From Reticulitermes lucifugus (Eukaryota > Arthropoda > Insecta > Blattodea > Rhinotermitidae): a stretch of 28,436 nucleotides of DNA. Below are positions 18,875 to 28,436 of the stretch, piece after piece. The translations under genes and the position numbers were made by a program. Position 1 is the stretch's first letter, and each line of letters begins with the position of its first letter. The notes beneath the pieces are model-generated. The model worked only from the letters and a program-made list of their open reading frames with translations, searched no databases and was not told where the DNA came from. The stretch is taken from contig JAKCWW010000130.1 in NCBI GenBank assembly GCA_026260175.1, positions 33,731 to 62,166 on the forward strand. Direction: 5' to 3'.

Positions 18875-20282
18875 AAAGAGTGCTGCCGAACCTGGCTGTG
18901 CTTCTTTCATCAGATAAAACAGAAAATCACGAAACCTGCTCTGTTGAATCTAATAGACTGACCTATTTTGTTGATTGAGATTCAGTTAATCCAGTGGACC
19001 AAACCGAGAGGTTTCCGCGTTTATTCATCCTTAACTGTCGTGTTATATCAACACGTCAGTCACAAAGGCATCAGCTTATACGGTTTGGTACCTTATTCAG
19101 ATAAAAATAGCGTTGCATGAAATCAGTTCAGTTTCTACTCATTGTTAGCTAGGAATCAGCTTCTATCCTTGTAGCAGCCTCTGTGATCAGAGGTCGCCAA
19201 ATTTTTTTTCTTTGGGGCGGGAGGTGACGGGTCAGTAGAAAAAATTTGTATCGCATAGCGGGCACCAAATGTGGTGCCTGAAAAGACGAGAATTTAGATA
19301 TCTGGTTTACAAATAGTTTTACACTGTGTATTCGAACATCAAGACACTTTAAACACATATCTGACATACACTGTCTTACAGGAAAGTGCCTATTGAATAA
19401 TAAGTGGTTTTCTTACATCTGTACCTCTCAATTAATTTCACACAATACAAACGCTCACAAAATCTTTGACAGAAATTCGGTTCATGGAGCAGGAATCGCC
19501 ACTCAGATTGTGATAATTAGTGAGCAATGAAGAGATGGTTGTGGATGTCTTGTCGGCATCCGTAAACTCTCCCAAGGTGTCCAAGTGCACGCGACTGTCA
19601 CTTCCTGTTACACATGTAGTAAAACTAATGAAGTTCGAAACTGAAATCCGCCACTGAGCGTCAGACGTGTGGAAACAGGAGGTTCGGTCAGACAAGGGCA
19701 TGTCTGTGTGTCCAGGCCCCCCTCACAGGATGTGGCCATATCTGGACTGCCTGTTATCAGAGCAAGCACACAGTTCCCACCTCATGCAGCTCGTACACAC
19801 GAGATACAGATGGACCAGGGTGTGGTTAACGTGAAAGCATGGCATATGTGTGTCTATTGTCATTAGCATTGCGACGGAAACTGCAACCGTCACACAACTG
19901 TCTTCTACGGCGTTACAGATGAACCTGCCGCTTCCATCACCAGGATAAATTTTCAATTACACGGCTACAATTTGTTATTAGACTAAGCCACTGTCCCCCC
20001 CCATCCTATATTACTGTTTCTTCACGCGGCTTATTCATCTACCCTGATGGTCGAAGCAGCAGGATACCCTGAAACTGCGGTTCACATCTACGAGACTGCA
20101 CGGTATCGCATCCCAGAAGAACACAGTTTATCTACGTGGTCCAGAAAAACTACTGTGCTAGAAGCTAACATAAACTTATAGGCCTACATGTTGTAGTTGA
20201 TCTGTGATTATTTGCATAGATGAAGTTGGGTAAAGTAAACCTATCACATGTGTTCATATGATGTTATTTACATTTTGTTTAA
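18875..20282. other. Unassigned 1.4 kb stretch
   Basis: No confident gene. Between 19438 and 19956 overlapping minus-strand open frames of 77-87 codons include a cysteine-containing segment (VCTSCMRWELCACSDN), but I recognise no family and see no consistent exon signals. Confidence 0.4.
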
Positions 20283-20355
20283 CGCCTCTTCAGTATTTCG
20301 GTTTGTAGCACCAATATTTTGTGTCCATTGCCGGTAAATTTGTGCTGAAGAGGCG
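20283..20355. repeat. Perfect 11 bp inverted repeat around a 51 bp loop
   Basis: CGCCTCTTCAG (20283-20293) and CTGAAGAGGCG (20345-20355) are exact complements. The loop shows little further pairing. It could be a tiny MITE or a chance hairpin. Confidence 0.85.
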
Positions 20356-20872
20356 CCTGGGGTCTTAAATATGCCGACTTTTTTCTTCACAAGTATTGCA
20401 ACTTCAGGGACAAGCATGTCGATGAGGGAAGGTCAAGAGTTATTGAGCGTCGTACGAAAAAATTATTGTTTTGGTGCATCTTATAGTGGGTTTATACGGT
20501 GCACTGTGTGCACTGGACAACCACCGATATATCGTCGATTGAATGGATTGCAGTAAATGATAAATTAGAAATTATGTGGAAGTTAAAATCGTGAGTTGCT
20601 TTGACGTTTATCTCGGCATTTTTATTGAAAAACTGAGAAATATCTAAAGACATAGTGACACATATTTTCAGTTCTGACATTTGAAACCGGGACCCCCAAA
20701 AACCGAAGCAGGATGAGTTTATGTGCATGAATTTTTGTTTGCATCTCAATCGAAATTTTGTTTCCCAACAAAAGCTCTGGAAAAAATGAAGCACTCATTT
20801 TGCGTTAAATATAGGTTGAATTCTTCCGGAAGTCTTACAAAAGTGAGTAAATGCGTCAGAATTGTTACAGTG

Positions 20873-20892
20873 TATATATATATATATATATA
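20873..20892. repeat. TA dinucleotide microsatellite
   Basis: Ten perfect TA units. Confidence 0.95.
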
Positions 20893-21944
20893 ATTATTCT
20901 AACTTGCTACATTACCTTTCCATCTACATCTAGGTCTTCAAATTGTATCGCTTTCCATGAAGTTTTACGAGAATAATTGTAACCATCACTGACGCTATTG
21001 CACGCCACTGCATCTTCGTACCCCTACAGTGTACACAGTAGTGTTGCCTGAGAATTATCACACTGGCATTTACCTTCCCAGGTCAGACGATGTGAATTAC
21101 GGAAAGGATTACAGAAACCATAGATAAGGCTCCTGAGCTGAGTTCAGTTTGTGTCTTCTGCATGGATGTTTCTTTTCTTGAGCCGAATTGAAAGAATTAG
21201 GACTGTAAATTTTGTTAGACCCCACTAAGAAATTTGTTCTTTAATTTAACAAAAATGAGACGTAATAATCAATTACTAACTCGTCCAGCTGCGTTTTACA
21301 TTGTTGTGACTTTGATTCAACAATGAAAGCAGTTTAATATGCTCTTGGTTTGGACAATAAATTATTAATAATTAATTATATTTAAGCCACACTGTGTGTA
21401 AATAATTAAAATTAAAAAGTTATACTTATGATTACAAAGTCTCTGGCCTTTGTCCATCGTCTGGTATTAACAGAGAAACACAACATAGGCCTGCCGGCAA
21501 CTGGATACGTTCCAGTCCACAGGCGAAAGGCTGAGGACGCGTCTGAGTAGTCTGCAGTTGAGTAGGAGACTTCCCACATTTTTACGTGAGGACAGATTAT
21601 GAGTTCCTTTTCCAAAACGCTGTTTTCTGTCCGGACTACGGACAAGGTTCAAACTTAGTACTAGAGATCGTATCTCATTAGCAAAACAGAATAGAGTCAT
21701 TATATGAAGATGGCCAATACATCGTTAGGAAAAGTAAAAGGGTTCAGATATTGCGAGCTAAACTAACAAATCAAACTTGCAGTGACAAATAAATGAAGAG
21801 GAAGTAAACTAGGGAATTTTTGCTGCACCTTGTCTTAGAATCCCTTTCTTCACGAATGTTGTCTTAAGACGTAACGATTAAAATACGTGTATATAAAACT
21901 CTAATTTTAGTAGCTGTTTTATATGGTATCTCACATTAAAAATA
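20893..21944. other. Unassigned sequence
   Basis: No recognised gene or repeat. Overlapping minus-strand open frames near 21412-21700 are 77 codons each and unrecognised. Confidence 0.4.
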
Positions 21945-22210
21945 GAAGAGAAGTTTGACGATTTTGGTCAGAGAGCGCTGAGAAAAGGGTATTTGACCTA
22001 ATGAGAAGGATGTGACAGGACGTTGCAGAACACTGCATAATGACGCGTTTCATATATTCTACTCTTCCCAAATTATTATTTTGGCTATCAGATGAAAAGT
22101 GATACGTTGGATTCATGAGCCAGTTTAAAAATGCGTAGGAAACTGAAGGGAAGAGACCACGTGACATATGTGTTTGCAGATGGAAGGCTTATATTAAAAT
22201 AAATGTTAAA
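21945..22210 (+). pseudogene. RTE-like LINE 3' end, decayed copy 4
   Basis: Order of matches to copies 1 and 2: GACAGGACGTTGCAGAACAC and a CTGCATAATGA segment at about 22014-22042, then TATTCTACTCTTCCCAAATT and a TTATTTTGGCTATCAGATGA stretch. These correspond to the leader and the [11 protein letters not shown] region. A TGGATTCATGAGCC segment stands for the MRWAGHVA region. It ends with CAGATGGAAGGCTTATATTA (22180-22199), the decayed RRRWEDNIK segment. Strongly degraded, and the C-terminal tail is absent. Confidence 0.5.
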
Positions 22211-23890
22211 GTTAGAAATCTCTTTGCTTAAGATTTTGCGACTAAGAATTCCTATACATTCCTCATCTCCTTCCTGCGCTGTGCGTTCTGCACTATCGCA
22301 TTCTATTTCATTTGATCACGCTACGAAATTTGTTGAAGCATCAGATATTGTTACGTGCACAGGGCGAAGCGAGTGTGTATTTGTGTGGAATCAGAAAATA
22401 TTACTGCTTGCTTACAAACCGAAGCAAGGTAGGCGAATTTCAGTAATTAATTATGCCCAGATGGTTCTTTGAAATGTCAGTCTTTTACGGCTGTAAATGT
22501 TTAGATTGTGTTATATCTGACTGTGACACTTTGTATTCTGGTAGGTAGTTATCAACGTTTGGATAAACCTGCTGCCAAAGTTTCAGTAAATAATTTAGGC
22601 AACAGGTTTCTCCGAAATTTTGGTAATGAAGCACATGGCTAAGATATCATCCAGAAAGACACAGTCTGAAAGCACACTTTTACGAATTTAAAATTTGTAT
22701 ATTTTGACGTGTTTCATTTAAGCCATTCACGGGACTGTTTGCAGTCAGAGGAGGAGTTAGTGTTTTTTTTAAATATTATTGCGAACCCATGGCAAATGAG
22801 TGCATTTTTTGTTAATATTACAGAAATTTAATTATAATGCACGGAATGGAAAATTACGTGTTGGTGTGGTCAGTACATTTACCTTCGTTACCATGGTCGC
22901 CTCGGTTACCAACTGTACCATTACCCATTCTTTACTGTGGTTATGCGAATGTTTTAGATTTTTCCGCTGCTTAGACATATCCTGTTTCGTTCTAGATATT
23001 TTTTTCAAACAATTTTAGGTTATATTTAGCCTGATATGTTCCAGAAGTCCACAGCAAGGCATGTAGAACAGGTCTTCATGTGAAACATTTGTTGTTGTTG
23101 AACAAATGTGTAGACATAAATTTTAGTAAAATCACGCAATATGAAATATAATGAAAATTCATTGACCCTTCTCAAGTTGTTACGTTTATACATACAGGCA
23201 GGCAGCAGGTATGGCGGAGATCGTAGACAAAGCTGGAACTTTTCATTGACTCACACAGAGTACGATGAAAGTTTTAAAGTGTGAAATGAACGTTTGGTAT
23301 GTAGCTCTTATTTATTTGTGAAAGCTGAGAATAAACTGAACCACTGTGCATTAAGGTGTAGTGACAGCCATCTGGGTGTACTTGTAGGTTGGACTTCCTT
23401 GTACGGGAGGATGGTACCGTGCAAGAAATGTGACCGGTTATCCGTGAACAGTTTTATTTTCTTGTAAATAGAGGCAGCCCTTTTATTGTCCTACACGGAG
23501 ACCTCAGTTAATATATGCCATGAAACAACGTGACTGTTCCGGTAAAAGTTCTCTGTGTGAGGATGCGAAGATGCTCCTCCGTACGGTGGTGATTTCGTGA
23601 TGCGAGCAGTCCTACACCGTCAAACTATGGCCTCCAAATTCTTGAGTCAAAGAGGACTGCTTTTTCATTGCATCTGTGTGCGACTTCGTGTCTTTTGAGT
23701 GTCTTCTTTTATTTTTTGTGTGTAATTATATGTGATTCTATGTCAATCATGAGTTTTAAGTGTAGGTTTTGTGATGTTGTTTGTATGTGTGTGTGTTCGG
23801 GGGGGGGGTTTGGTAGTGCTGTGACATTCATAAACTTCCAACTACGTAAAACTTTATTTGTTAGGTTACGATATCAGATATTTTTAATTC
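22211..23890. other. Unassigned 1.7 kb stretch
   Basis: No confident gene or shared repeat. It holds a small perfect hairpin (23085-23109) and a TG-rich patch with a G-run near 23785-23809. Confidence 0.4.
23085..23109. repeat. Small perfect hairpin
   Basis: ACATTTGTT (23085-23093) and AACAAATGT (23101-23109) pair exactly around a seven-base GTTGTTG loop. Confidence 0.9.
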
Positions 23891-24205
23891 GGACCTGGAT
23901 AGCTTAGTCAACATAGTGACCAATGTACTAGTTGGCTGACCGAAAAATCGTGTCTACATGTCCAGCCGGAGCAAGAGATTATTTCTTCTCCATAACGTCC
24001 AGTTCTGAGGTGAAGACTCTTCAACTGCCTTTTCAGTGTGTACCGGGCCTTCGTCGGGAGTACAGCTGCCGGGGCATTAAACTGACTGCCCAGGTCCATC
24101 AAGTGCCGAAGCTAAGAATGAGTGGAGCTGTAACTCCACTTTCCCTTATGCCTTCATGGGGCGCTACAGGACTACTTTATCTTTACCACATAACTGGAGG
24201 GATAT
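23891..24205 (+). repeat. SINE family S1, full-length copy
   Basis: The head has TAGCTTAGTCAACATAGTGA (A box from 23900) with a decayed B box near 23945. The body shares CGTCCAGTTCTGAGGTGAAG with the 10039 copy and contains GGGCCTTCGTCGGGAG and TGCCGGGGCATTAAACTG. The complete tail is AAGTGCCGAAGCTAAGAATG, AGTGGAGCTGTAACTCCAC, CCCTTATGCCTTCATGG and GGACTACTTTATCTTTACCA. At about 315 bp it is the best guide to S1 length here. Confidence 0.75.
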
Positions 24206-24918
24206 AAAAGTCATAGATGCTTACTTTTTTATTTATAATGAATTGACTAATGGCATGCAGTAAAATCGCTTTGAGAAGCTGATAGTCGTACAGCTACTCT
24301 AGATATTGCTCTCCGTTGATGGCATTCTAATTTCCATTACTGCGTTCAAAACAGCCGGCTACTGTATCGTGTGTCGAGTGACCGTTTCTGCAGTACAATC
24401 AGGAAATAATTTCGAAGAAGATGGCCGAGGTTTGGGGATATTTTTGTTTTCGATAGGCTGGTTTGTTTTAAACTGTCAATGCGGAGGCTTGCCAAAATAG
24501 TCAACTGACGTCATAATTGTCTGAGACACAAGTGACTAAGGGTAGATAAATATGTAAGGAGAGATGATATTGTAATTTTAATGTGCTGACGTAGACCGGT
24601 ACATCTCTGCAAAGCACGACTCAAAGGCATACATTTGTGACAAGCAAACACTGTACACACGTAAAGTAACAAAACGTATTTTAACATTCCGATATCAGGT
24701 CAGGGAGTTTGTGGATGCAGAGCTCCACATGTCGCTCTTTCATTGTGTTAAAGAATTTTCAATGAACGTGAACGGAAATTATAAAGTCTTTAGTCATCGT
24801 CAGCAACATTGGACAATACGTGCTCTATAGTTTAGTGCACAGAATTCCGAACGACGTCCTTTGCAGTTTAGTAAGCGTAAGTACTGCCTGTTTATCTATA
24901 CAAACGTTCAAGTTTCAA
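24206..24918. other. Unassigned sequence
   Basis: No gene or shared repeat recognised. Confidence 0.4.
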
Positions 24919-25020
24919 GGCCGGTATTGCTCAAATGACGATCTTCTGAGTCATTACTCCCTGTAAGGTAATAGATTCGTGCCGACGTTTCGGAGGAACC
25001 CGCTGCCTCCAAATTCAGTG
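24919..25020 (+). repeat. Possible tRNA-like head and GCCGACGTTTCGGA repeat fragment
   Basis: GGCCGGTATTGCTCAAATGA could be a decayed A box region, and GTAATAGATTCGTGCC a decayed B box. TGCCGACGTTTCGGAG at about 24982-24997 is shared with 3960-3975. Confidence 0.35.
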
Positions 25021-25249
25021 TAAATGAATATGGTGAATGTGTATGCTAAAGAAATTTGTTGATAATAGAATGGTCTTAACTGATGTAAAATTATTATGAG
25101 CCACTTTGGTTGAAAGTTTTAGTGAACGTCTCAAATGTCGAGTTAAATACCTCTGTCCACCGGCTGAATAGCTGATACTTGGTAATAAACAGGCAGACGG
25201 ACAGACAGACAGCTGGACAGTAGTAACAACATAAGACGATTTTTTTACG

Positions 25250-25772
25250 TTGTAAACAAGACAGCCAATATAGGTATAAACGTAACACTGAGGCGATTTC
25301 GCGTAACCATTGTTGCCGTGGAAAAGCAATAAGTGTTACATATTCCGAGTGCGTGTCTGTAGCCTTAGTTATCCAGCATGCAATGCGCATGCGCCGTGTT
25401 ATATTGTTATCAGTGGCCTGTCTGGCTCGACCATATTCTTTCACAAAGGTTATTGTGCCTAAAATGTGTGTTTTGATTTTCTCTACAACTCTTGTCTGAA
25501 ACAGTTCTCATTCTAAGAAGAATTCAGCGAGATATCATAATTATACATAGGTCTTCATGTAAAGTACCCTTTTCTCTTGTCAGATGTTAATGAAACTTGA
25601 ATTTTCTCGACAGATTTTAGAAAAATATTCAAATATGAATTTTCATGAAAATCCATGTAGTGGGAGTCGAGTTGCACCATGCAGACTGACAAACACACAG
25701 GCATTCGGAGACGGACGGACGGACATGAAGAAGTTAATAGTCGCTATTCGCAATTTTGCGCCCTCGCCCAAA
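25250..25772 (-). repeat. R550 interspersed repeat, copy 4
   Basis: Minus-strand copy. It opens near 25769 with GGGCGAGGGCGCAAAATTGC, then GCGACTATTAACTTC and a TGTCCGTCCGTCCGTC run. The ATGAAAATTCATATTTGAAT and TACTTTACATGAAGACCTAT blocks follow, then TTTCAGACAAGAGTTGTAGA and GAGCCAGACAGGCCACTGAT. It closes with GCGAAATCGCCTCAGTG. In this copy a 116-codon minus-strand frame reads RMRIACWITKATDTHSEYV, a phrase also hinted at in other copies but not kept in frame. Confidence 0.85.
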
Positions 25773-26119
25773 ACCACGTATTAACAGAGTCGAATGCGTG
25801 TATTAAAGGATTAAGGGACAGCGCTTATGAAGTCAGTGATATATTTTGTGACAATAGTTTTGCAGTGTAAAACAGATAATAGCTGTGTATATCAATAGAA
25901 ACTACTGACAACTTTCCAGATTGTTATTAAAAAACGTGTACTGGAATTTCTGCACTGAATGTTGTAGCGTGCAGTGTGTTTGCCTCATTTGCAATTGAAT
26001 GGTAAAGAGTTCACAAAGTGCGAGAAAGACTGGACACCAGCTCTGTTTACGAGTGCCATTTGTCAGTTAAACTTGTGGAATAGTTCCGTCTTTCCGACTA
26101 TTACCGAAGTGTTCATGAA
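25773..26119. other. Unassigned sequence
   Basis: Nothing recognised. Confidence 0.4.
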
Positions 26120-26375
26120 AAACGAGTTAGCTCTATTGATATAGTGACTATGTTAAATTCTGGATATTCGTGGTAACAGGGTTCGATTCCATATCGGGGC
26201 TAGAGGTTTATTCTACTACAGAGAGCCCACGCGGCTCCTGGGACAAAGCCGGCTTCCTATACAATGGATAGTGGGGGAGATTTTTCCATCAGTAAAGCAT
26301 CCAGTGTCGGGGTTAAAAAGGCTTGGCGTTATACCTCCACTTCCCCATACGCTTTCATGGTGTTGTGCTTAATCA
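26120..26375 (+). repeat. SINE family S1, near full-length copy
   Basis: The A box region is TAGCTCTATTGATATAGTGA (26128 on), and GGGTTCGATTCC at 26179-26190 is an excellent B box. The body includes CCCACGCGGCTCCTGG and CCGGCTTCCTATACAATGGA. The tail is AGTGTCGGGGTTAAAAAGGC, TTATACCTCCACTTCCCC and ATACGCTTTCATGG. Confidence 0.75.
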
Positions 26376-26569
26376 AGTATACGGACAAGTTTTAGGTTTG
26401 TCCATATAGCCTATAATGCAGAATGACCTAAAATATAAGCTATACTTTTTATGTCAAAAATACGATATTATTAAGAATTTTGGCTTCTGAACCGTAGGTC
26501 AGTTGTACGTGACAGGTACAGAAGCAGCTGTGGTGCAACTTACAGGCGGATATCACAGTGTGTGAGGAT

Positions 26570-27010
26570 GTTGCAAAATATTCTAAGAAGGACGAGGTAA
26601 CAGGGGAATTGGGAAGACTACATAAGGAGGAGCTTTATGAGCTGTAGGCTACTCCTCACCAAATATTATTCGGGTAATCAAATCAAGAAATATGAGATGG
26701 GCATGGCATGTGGCACGCATGGGATACAGGAGAGGTGCATACAGGGTTTTTGTGGGGAGACCTGAGGGAAACAGCCACTTGGAAGACCTAGGCGTAGATG
26801 GGAGGATGATATTAAAATGGATCTTCAAGTATTGGGATGGGGAGGACATAGACTGGATTGATCTGGCTCAGGATATGGACAGGTGGCGGGCGCTTGTGAA
26901 TGCCGTAATGAACCTTCGGGTTTTATAAAATTCGGGAAATTTCTTGACTTGCTGAAGACCTGGTAGCTTCTCAGGAATGGCTCAGCTCCATGGAGTTAGT
27001 TGAAGCTGCA
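26570..27010 (+). pseudogene. RTE-like LINE 3' end, copy 5 (best preserved tail)
   Basis: GACGAGGTAACAGGGGAATT and AAGACTACATAAGGAGGAGC match the start of copy 1. The open frame from 26692 begins [20 protein letters not shown] and ends [20 protein letters not shown], in line with the family C-terminus. The middle ([13 protein letters not shown]) is the [14 protein letters not shown] segment read in the wrong frame, so two compensating indels are present. After MNLRVL a stop interrupts, followed by a decayed GNFLT and SFS..LHGVS tail to about 27005. The upstream reverse transcriptase core is absent. Confidence 0.8.
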
Positions 27011-27580
27011 AAATATCAGTTGCGGTAGGTATGACCTTTCCACTTCAGAAACGTAATTTTACCCCTGTGACTAAACCAAAGCCATTAATATGTATGGAAA
27101 AATGTAAGTACAGCTCCACATCTTGTTACGTTTTGAACAATTCAGAGATCTATGGCCATCTTTGTGCTCCGGCCGCTTTACCGCCGGGGAAGGACTTTGG
27201 CTAATAACTGGCTAGAATGTTGATGAAATCCAGCGTCCCTCTTCGTAGTGGGGACGAGAACACCTTGACCTTATCGGGAATAGAATGGCAGTAGGCCAGT
27301 CCATAGGCAGTCACTATTTGGATTGCAAACGTTATGCGATTTCTCACACTTCATTAGGACTGATTTTTGCAAATCTACTGCGGCACAGTTAATCGTGCTG
27401 CTTGTTCAGACATTGTATTTGCTTGCAGTTCCTTAATCATTTACTGTATCAAATATGTTTTAAATAAATTTGTAGATTCAATTACATATTTGCTTTTAAA
27501 CTAACGCAATGAGAATCTTAAGGCAATCATCCCCAGTACAGATTATGATAGATCAAAAACAAATTGAGAATGTAGGATAC
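27011..27580. other. Unassigned sequence
   Basis: No gene recognised. The stretch at 27165-27320 is more GC-rich (CTCCGGCCGCTTTACCGCCG) and may be a dispersed repeat, but it has no second copy in the window. Confidence 0.4.
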
Positions 27581-27719
27581 AGGCACACCCTGCAGAACAT
27601 CTCCACGGTTAACGTTTGCATACACAGTTAATCAACTGTAATTCAATTCATGCAGGCACACCCTGCAGAACATCTCCACGGTTAACGTGTTCCCTGTAGA
27701 ACGCCTCTTGGTTTTTAAT
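27581..27719. repeat. Direct repeat of 35 bp with 73 bp period
   Basis: An identical 35 nt block starting AGGCACACCCTGCAGAACAT occurs at 27581-27615 and 27654-27688. A degraded third unit (TCCCTGTAGAACGCCTCTTG) lies at about 27691-27715. The 38 bp between the exact copies is not repeated. Confidence 0.95.
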
Positions 27720-28121
27720 ACCCAAACTTCATAGAACATACGTATCTCTCAATACAACGTCTTTCGGCCGATCTTTATATAGGAAAAATTTATATTAATG
27801 TTCGAAAAACTCAGCACAACATTTTTAACAAAATATGTGCATGCAAAGCAACTGTTTGTTAACAACGATATTAAGTGTTCGGTGATAGGGAAGCGATGTT
27901 TTAAGCATTTTACATCCAAACATGTCAGTTTGTTACTTTTACATAGACGTTTTACTGTATTTTAGTTACATTTTAGAAAATGTGTTGAGGTTTCATGTTG
28001 ACGTTGTAACGCATTATAATATGTCCCATTTAAAATAAAGGGAAATAGGCTCAGTTAGCGGTTTCGCGCAGAACGTCTAATTTTCAGGAATGGATTATTG
28101 ACGTTAAGCGGGAGATGGCTG
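27720..28121. other. Unassigned AT-rich sequence
   Basis: Nothing recognised. It could include older LINE sequence upstream of the fragment at 28122. Confidence 0.4.
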
Positions 28122-28436
28122 TATTTCAGCTATTTGGGTATCATAACAAGTGATTCAAGATGAACACGTGAAACTAAATCTAGGATTGCCATCACAAAAG
28201 CAGCATTTAACAAGAATAGAACTCTTCTCTCCAGCAGCTTGGACTTAAATTTAAGGAAGAAACTATTTCATTGCTACATTTGGAGCACAGCTTTGAATGG
28301 TGCTGAAACGTGGACACTTCGGAAAGTAGATCAGAAATACCTGGTAAGTTTTGAAATGTGATTCTGGATAAGGATGGAGAAGGTCAGTTGGACCGATCGT
28401 GTGAGAAATGAAGAAGTATTACACAGAGTCAAGGAG
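28122..28436 (+). pseudogene. RTE-like LINE reverse transcriptase fragment, copy 6 (continues past window)
   Basis: One frame reads YLGIITSDSR, a stop, then KSRIAITKAAFNKNRTLLSS and KLFHCYIWSTALNGAETWTL. It continues KVDQKYLVSFEM, a second stop, and WIRMEKVSWTDRVRNEEVL to the window edge. This is the post-catalytic region of RTE-like LINE polymerases (YLGS, GAETWTL and W.DRVRNEEVL motifs), lying upstream of the MRWAGHVAR region seen in the other copies. The stops are TGA at 28161-28163 and 28359-28361, the latter where the family normally has tryptophan. Otherwise the frame is intact, so this copy may be younger than the others. Confidence 0.85.

Noticed and set aside
19438-19956. Overlapping minus-strand open frames with a cysteine-containing segment
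   Set aside because: The frames are short, do not join into a recognised domain and lack clear splice or start signals, so I left them unannotated as genes.
26179-26190. Excellent B box that could mark a tRNA gene
   Set aside because: The sequence upstream does not form acceptor and D arms, and the downstream body is S1 SINE.
27581-27688. CRISPR-like spaced direct repeats
   Set aside because: Only two exact units, a eukaryotic context and no cas genes.

Overview
This window looks like ordinary repeat-rich intergenic or intronic DNA from an arthropod nuclear genome, most likely a cockroach- or termite-type insect (Blattodea). That assignment is inference. It rests on AT-rich, gene-poor sequence full of old non-LTR retrotransposon 3' ends (motifs MRWAGHVARxG, [15 protein letters not shown] and NLRVPxxxGNFL), many tRNA-derived SINE pieces, small DNA-transposon MITEs and microsatellites. 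The repeat style and the protein motifs of the LINE tails resemble what I know from large cockroach genomes. No bacterial, viral or organellar gene set is present, and I found no intact protein-coding gene, rRNA or functional tRNA gene.

Layout. Positions 1-1310 hold two decayed copies of an RTE-like LINE 3' end. A TTAA-flanked piggyBac-type MITE lies at 1491-1717. Tandem SINE-like pieces (about 2490-3105) run into the first copy of a roughly 0.5 kb interspersed family, here called R550 (3109-3627). A reverse SINE tail is at 4155-4300, then 1.6 kb with nothing recognisable. A 200 bp TA-flanked pogo/Tigger-type MITE is at 5932-6131. A minus-strand fragment of a different, Jockey-like reverse transcriptase (6433-7148) has ATT/TAA microsatellites at both ends. 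A SINE (7192-7480) precedes another RTE-like LINE tail (7490-8105), which is interrupted by about 325 bp containing a strong candidate hammerhead ribozyme (7871-7923). From 9 to 13.7 kb there are more SINEs, a second piggyBac-type MITE (10897-11057), R550 copy 2 (11941-12486) and a second SINE family. From 13.7 to 16.6 kb there are two diverged copies of another family (R2) around a purine-rich tract with one N and a CA-rich minisatellite. R550 copies 3 and 4 are on the minus strand (18308-18874 and 25250-25772). Further LINE tails lie at 21945-22210, 26570-27010 and 28122-28436, the last running off the window.

The window is a graveyard of nested and decayed mobile elements, and no genes act together here. 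The most interesting objects are the hammerhead ribozyme inside a nested insertion, the four-copy R550 family with short inverted repeats near its ends, and the two kinds of MITE identified by terminal repeats and target duplications. All boundaries were set by eye from internal comparison and are approximate unless a target-site duplication is quoted.
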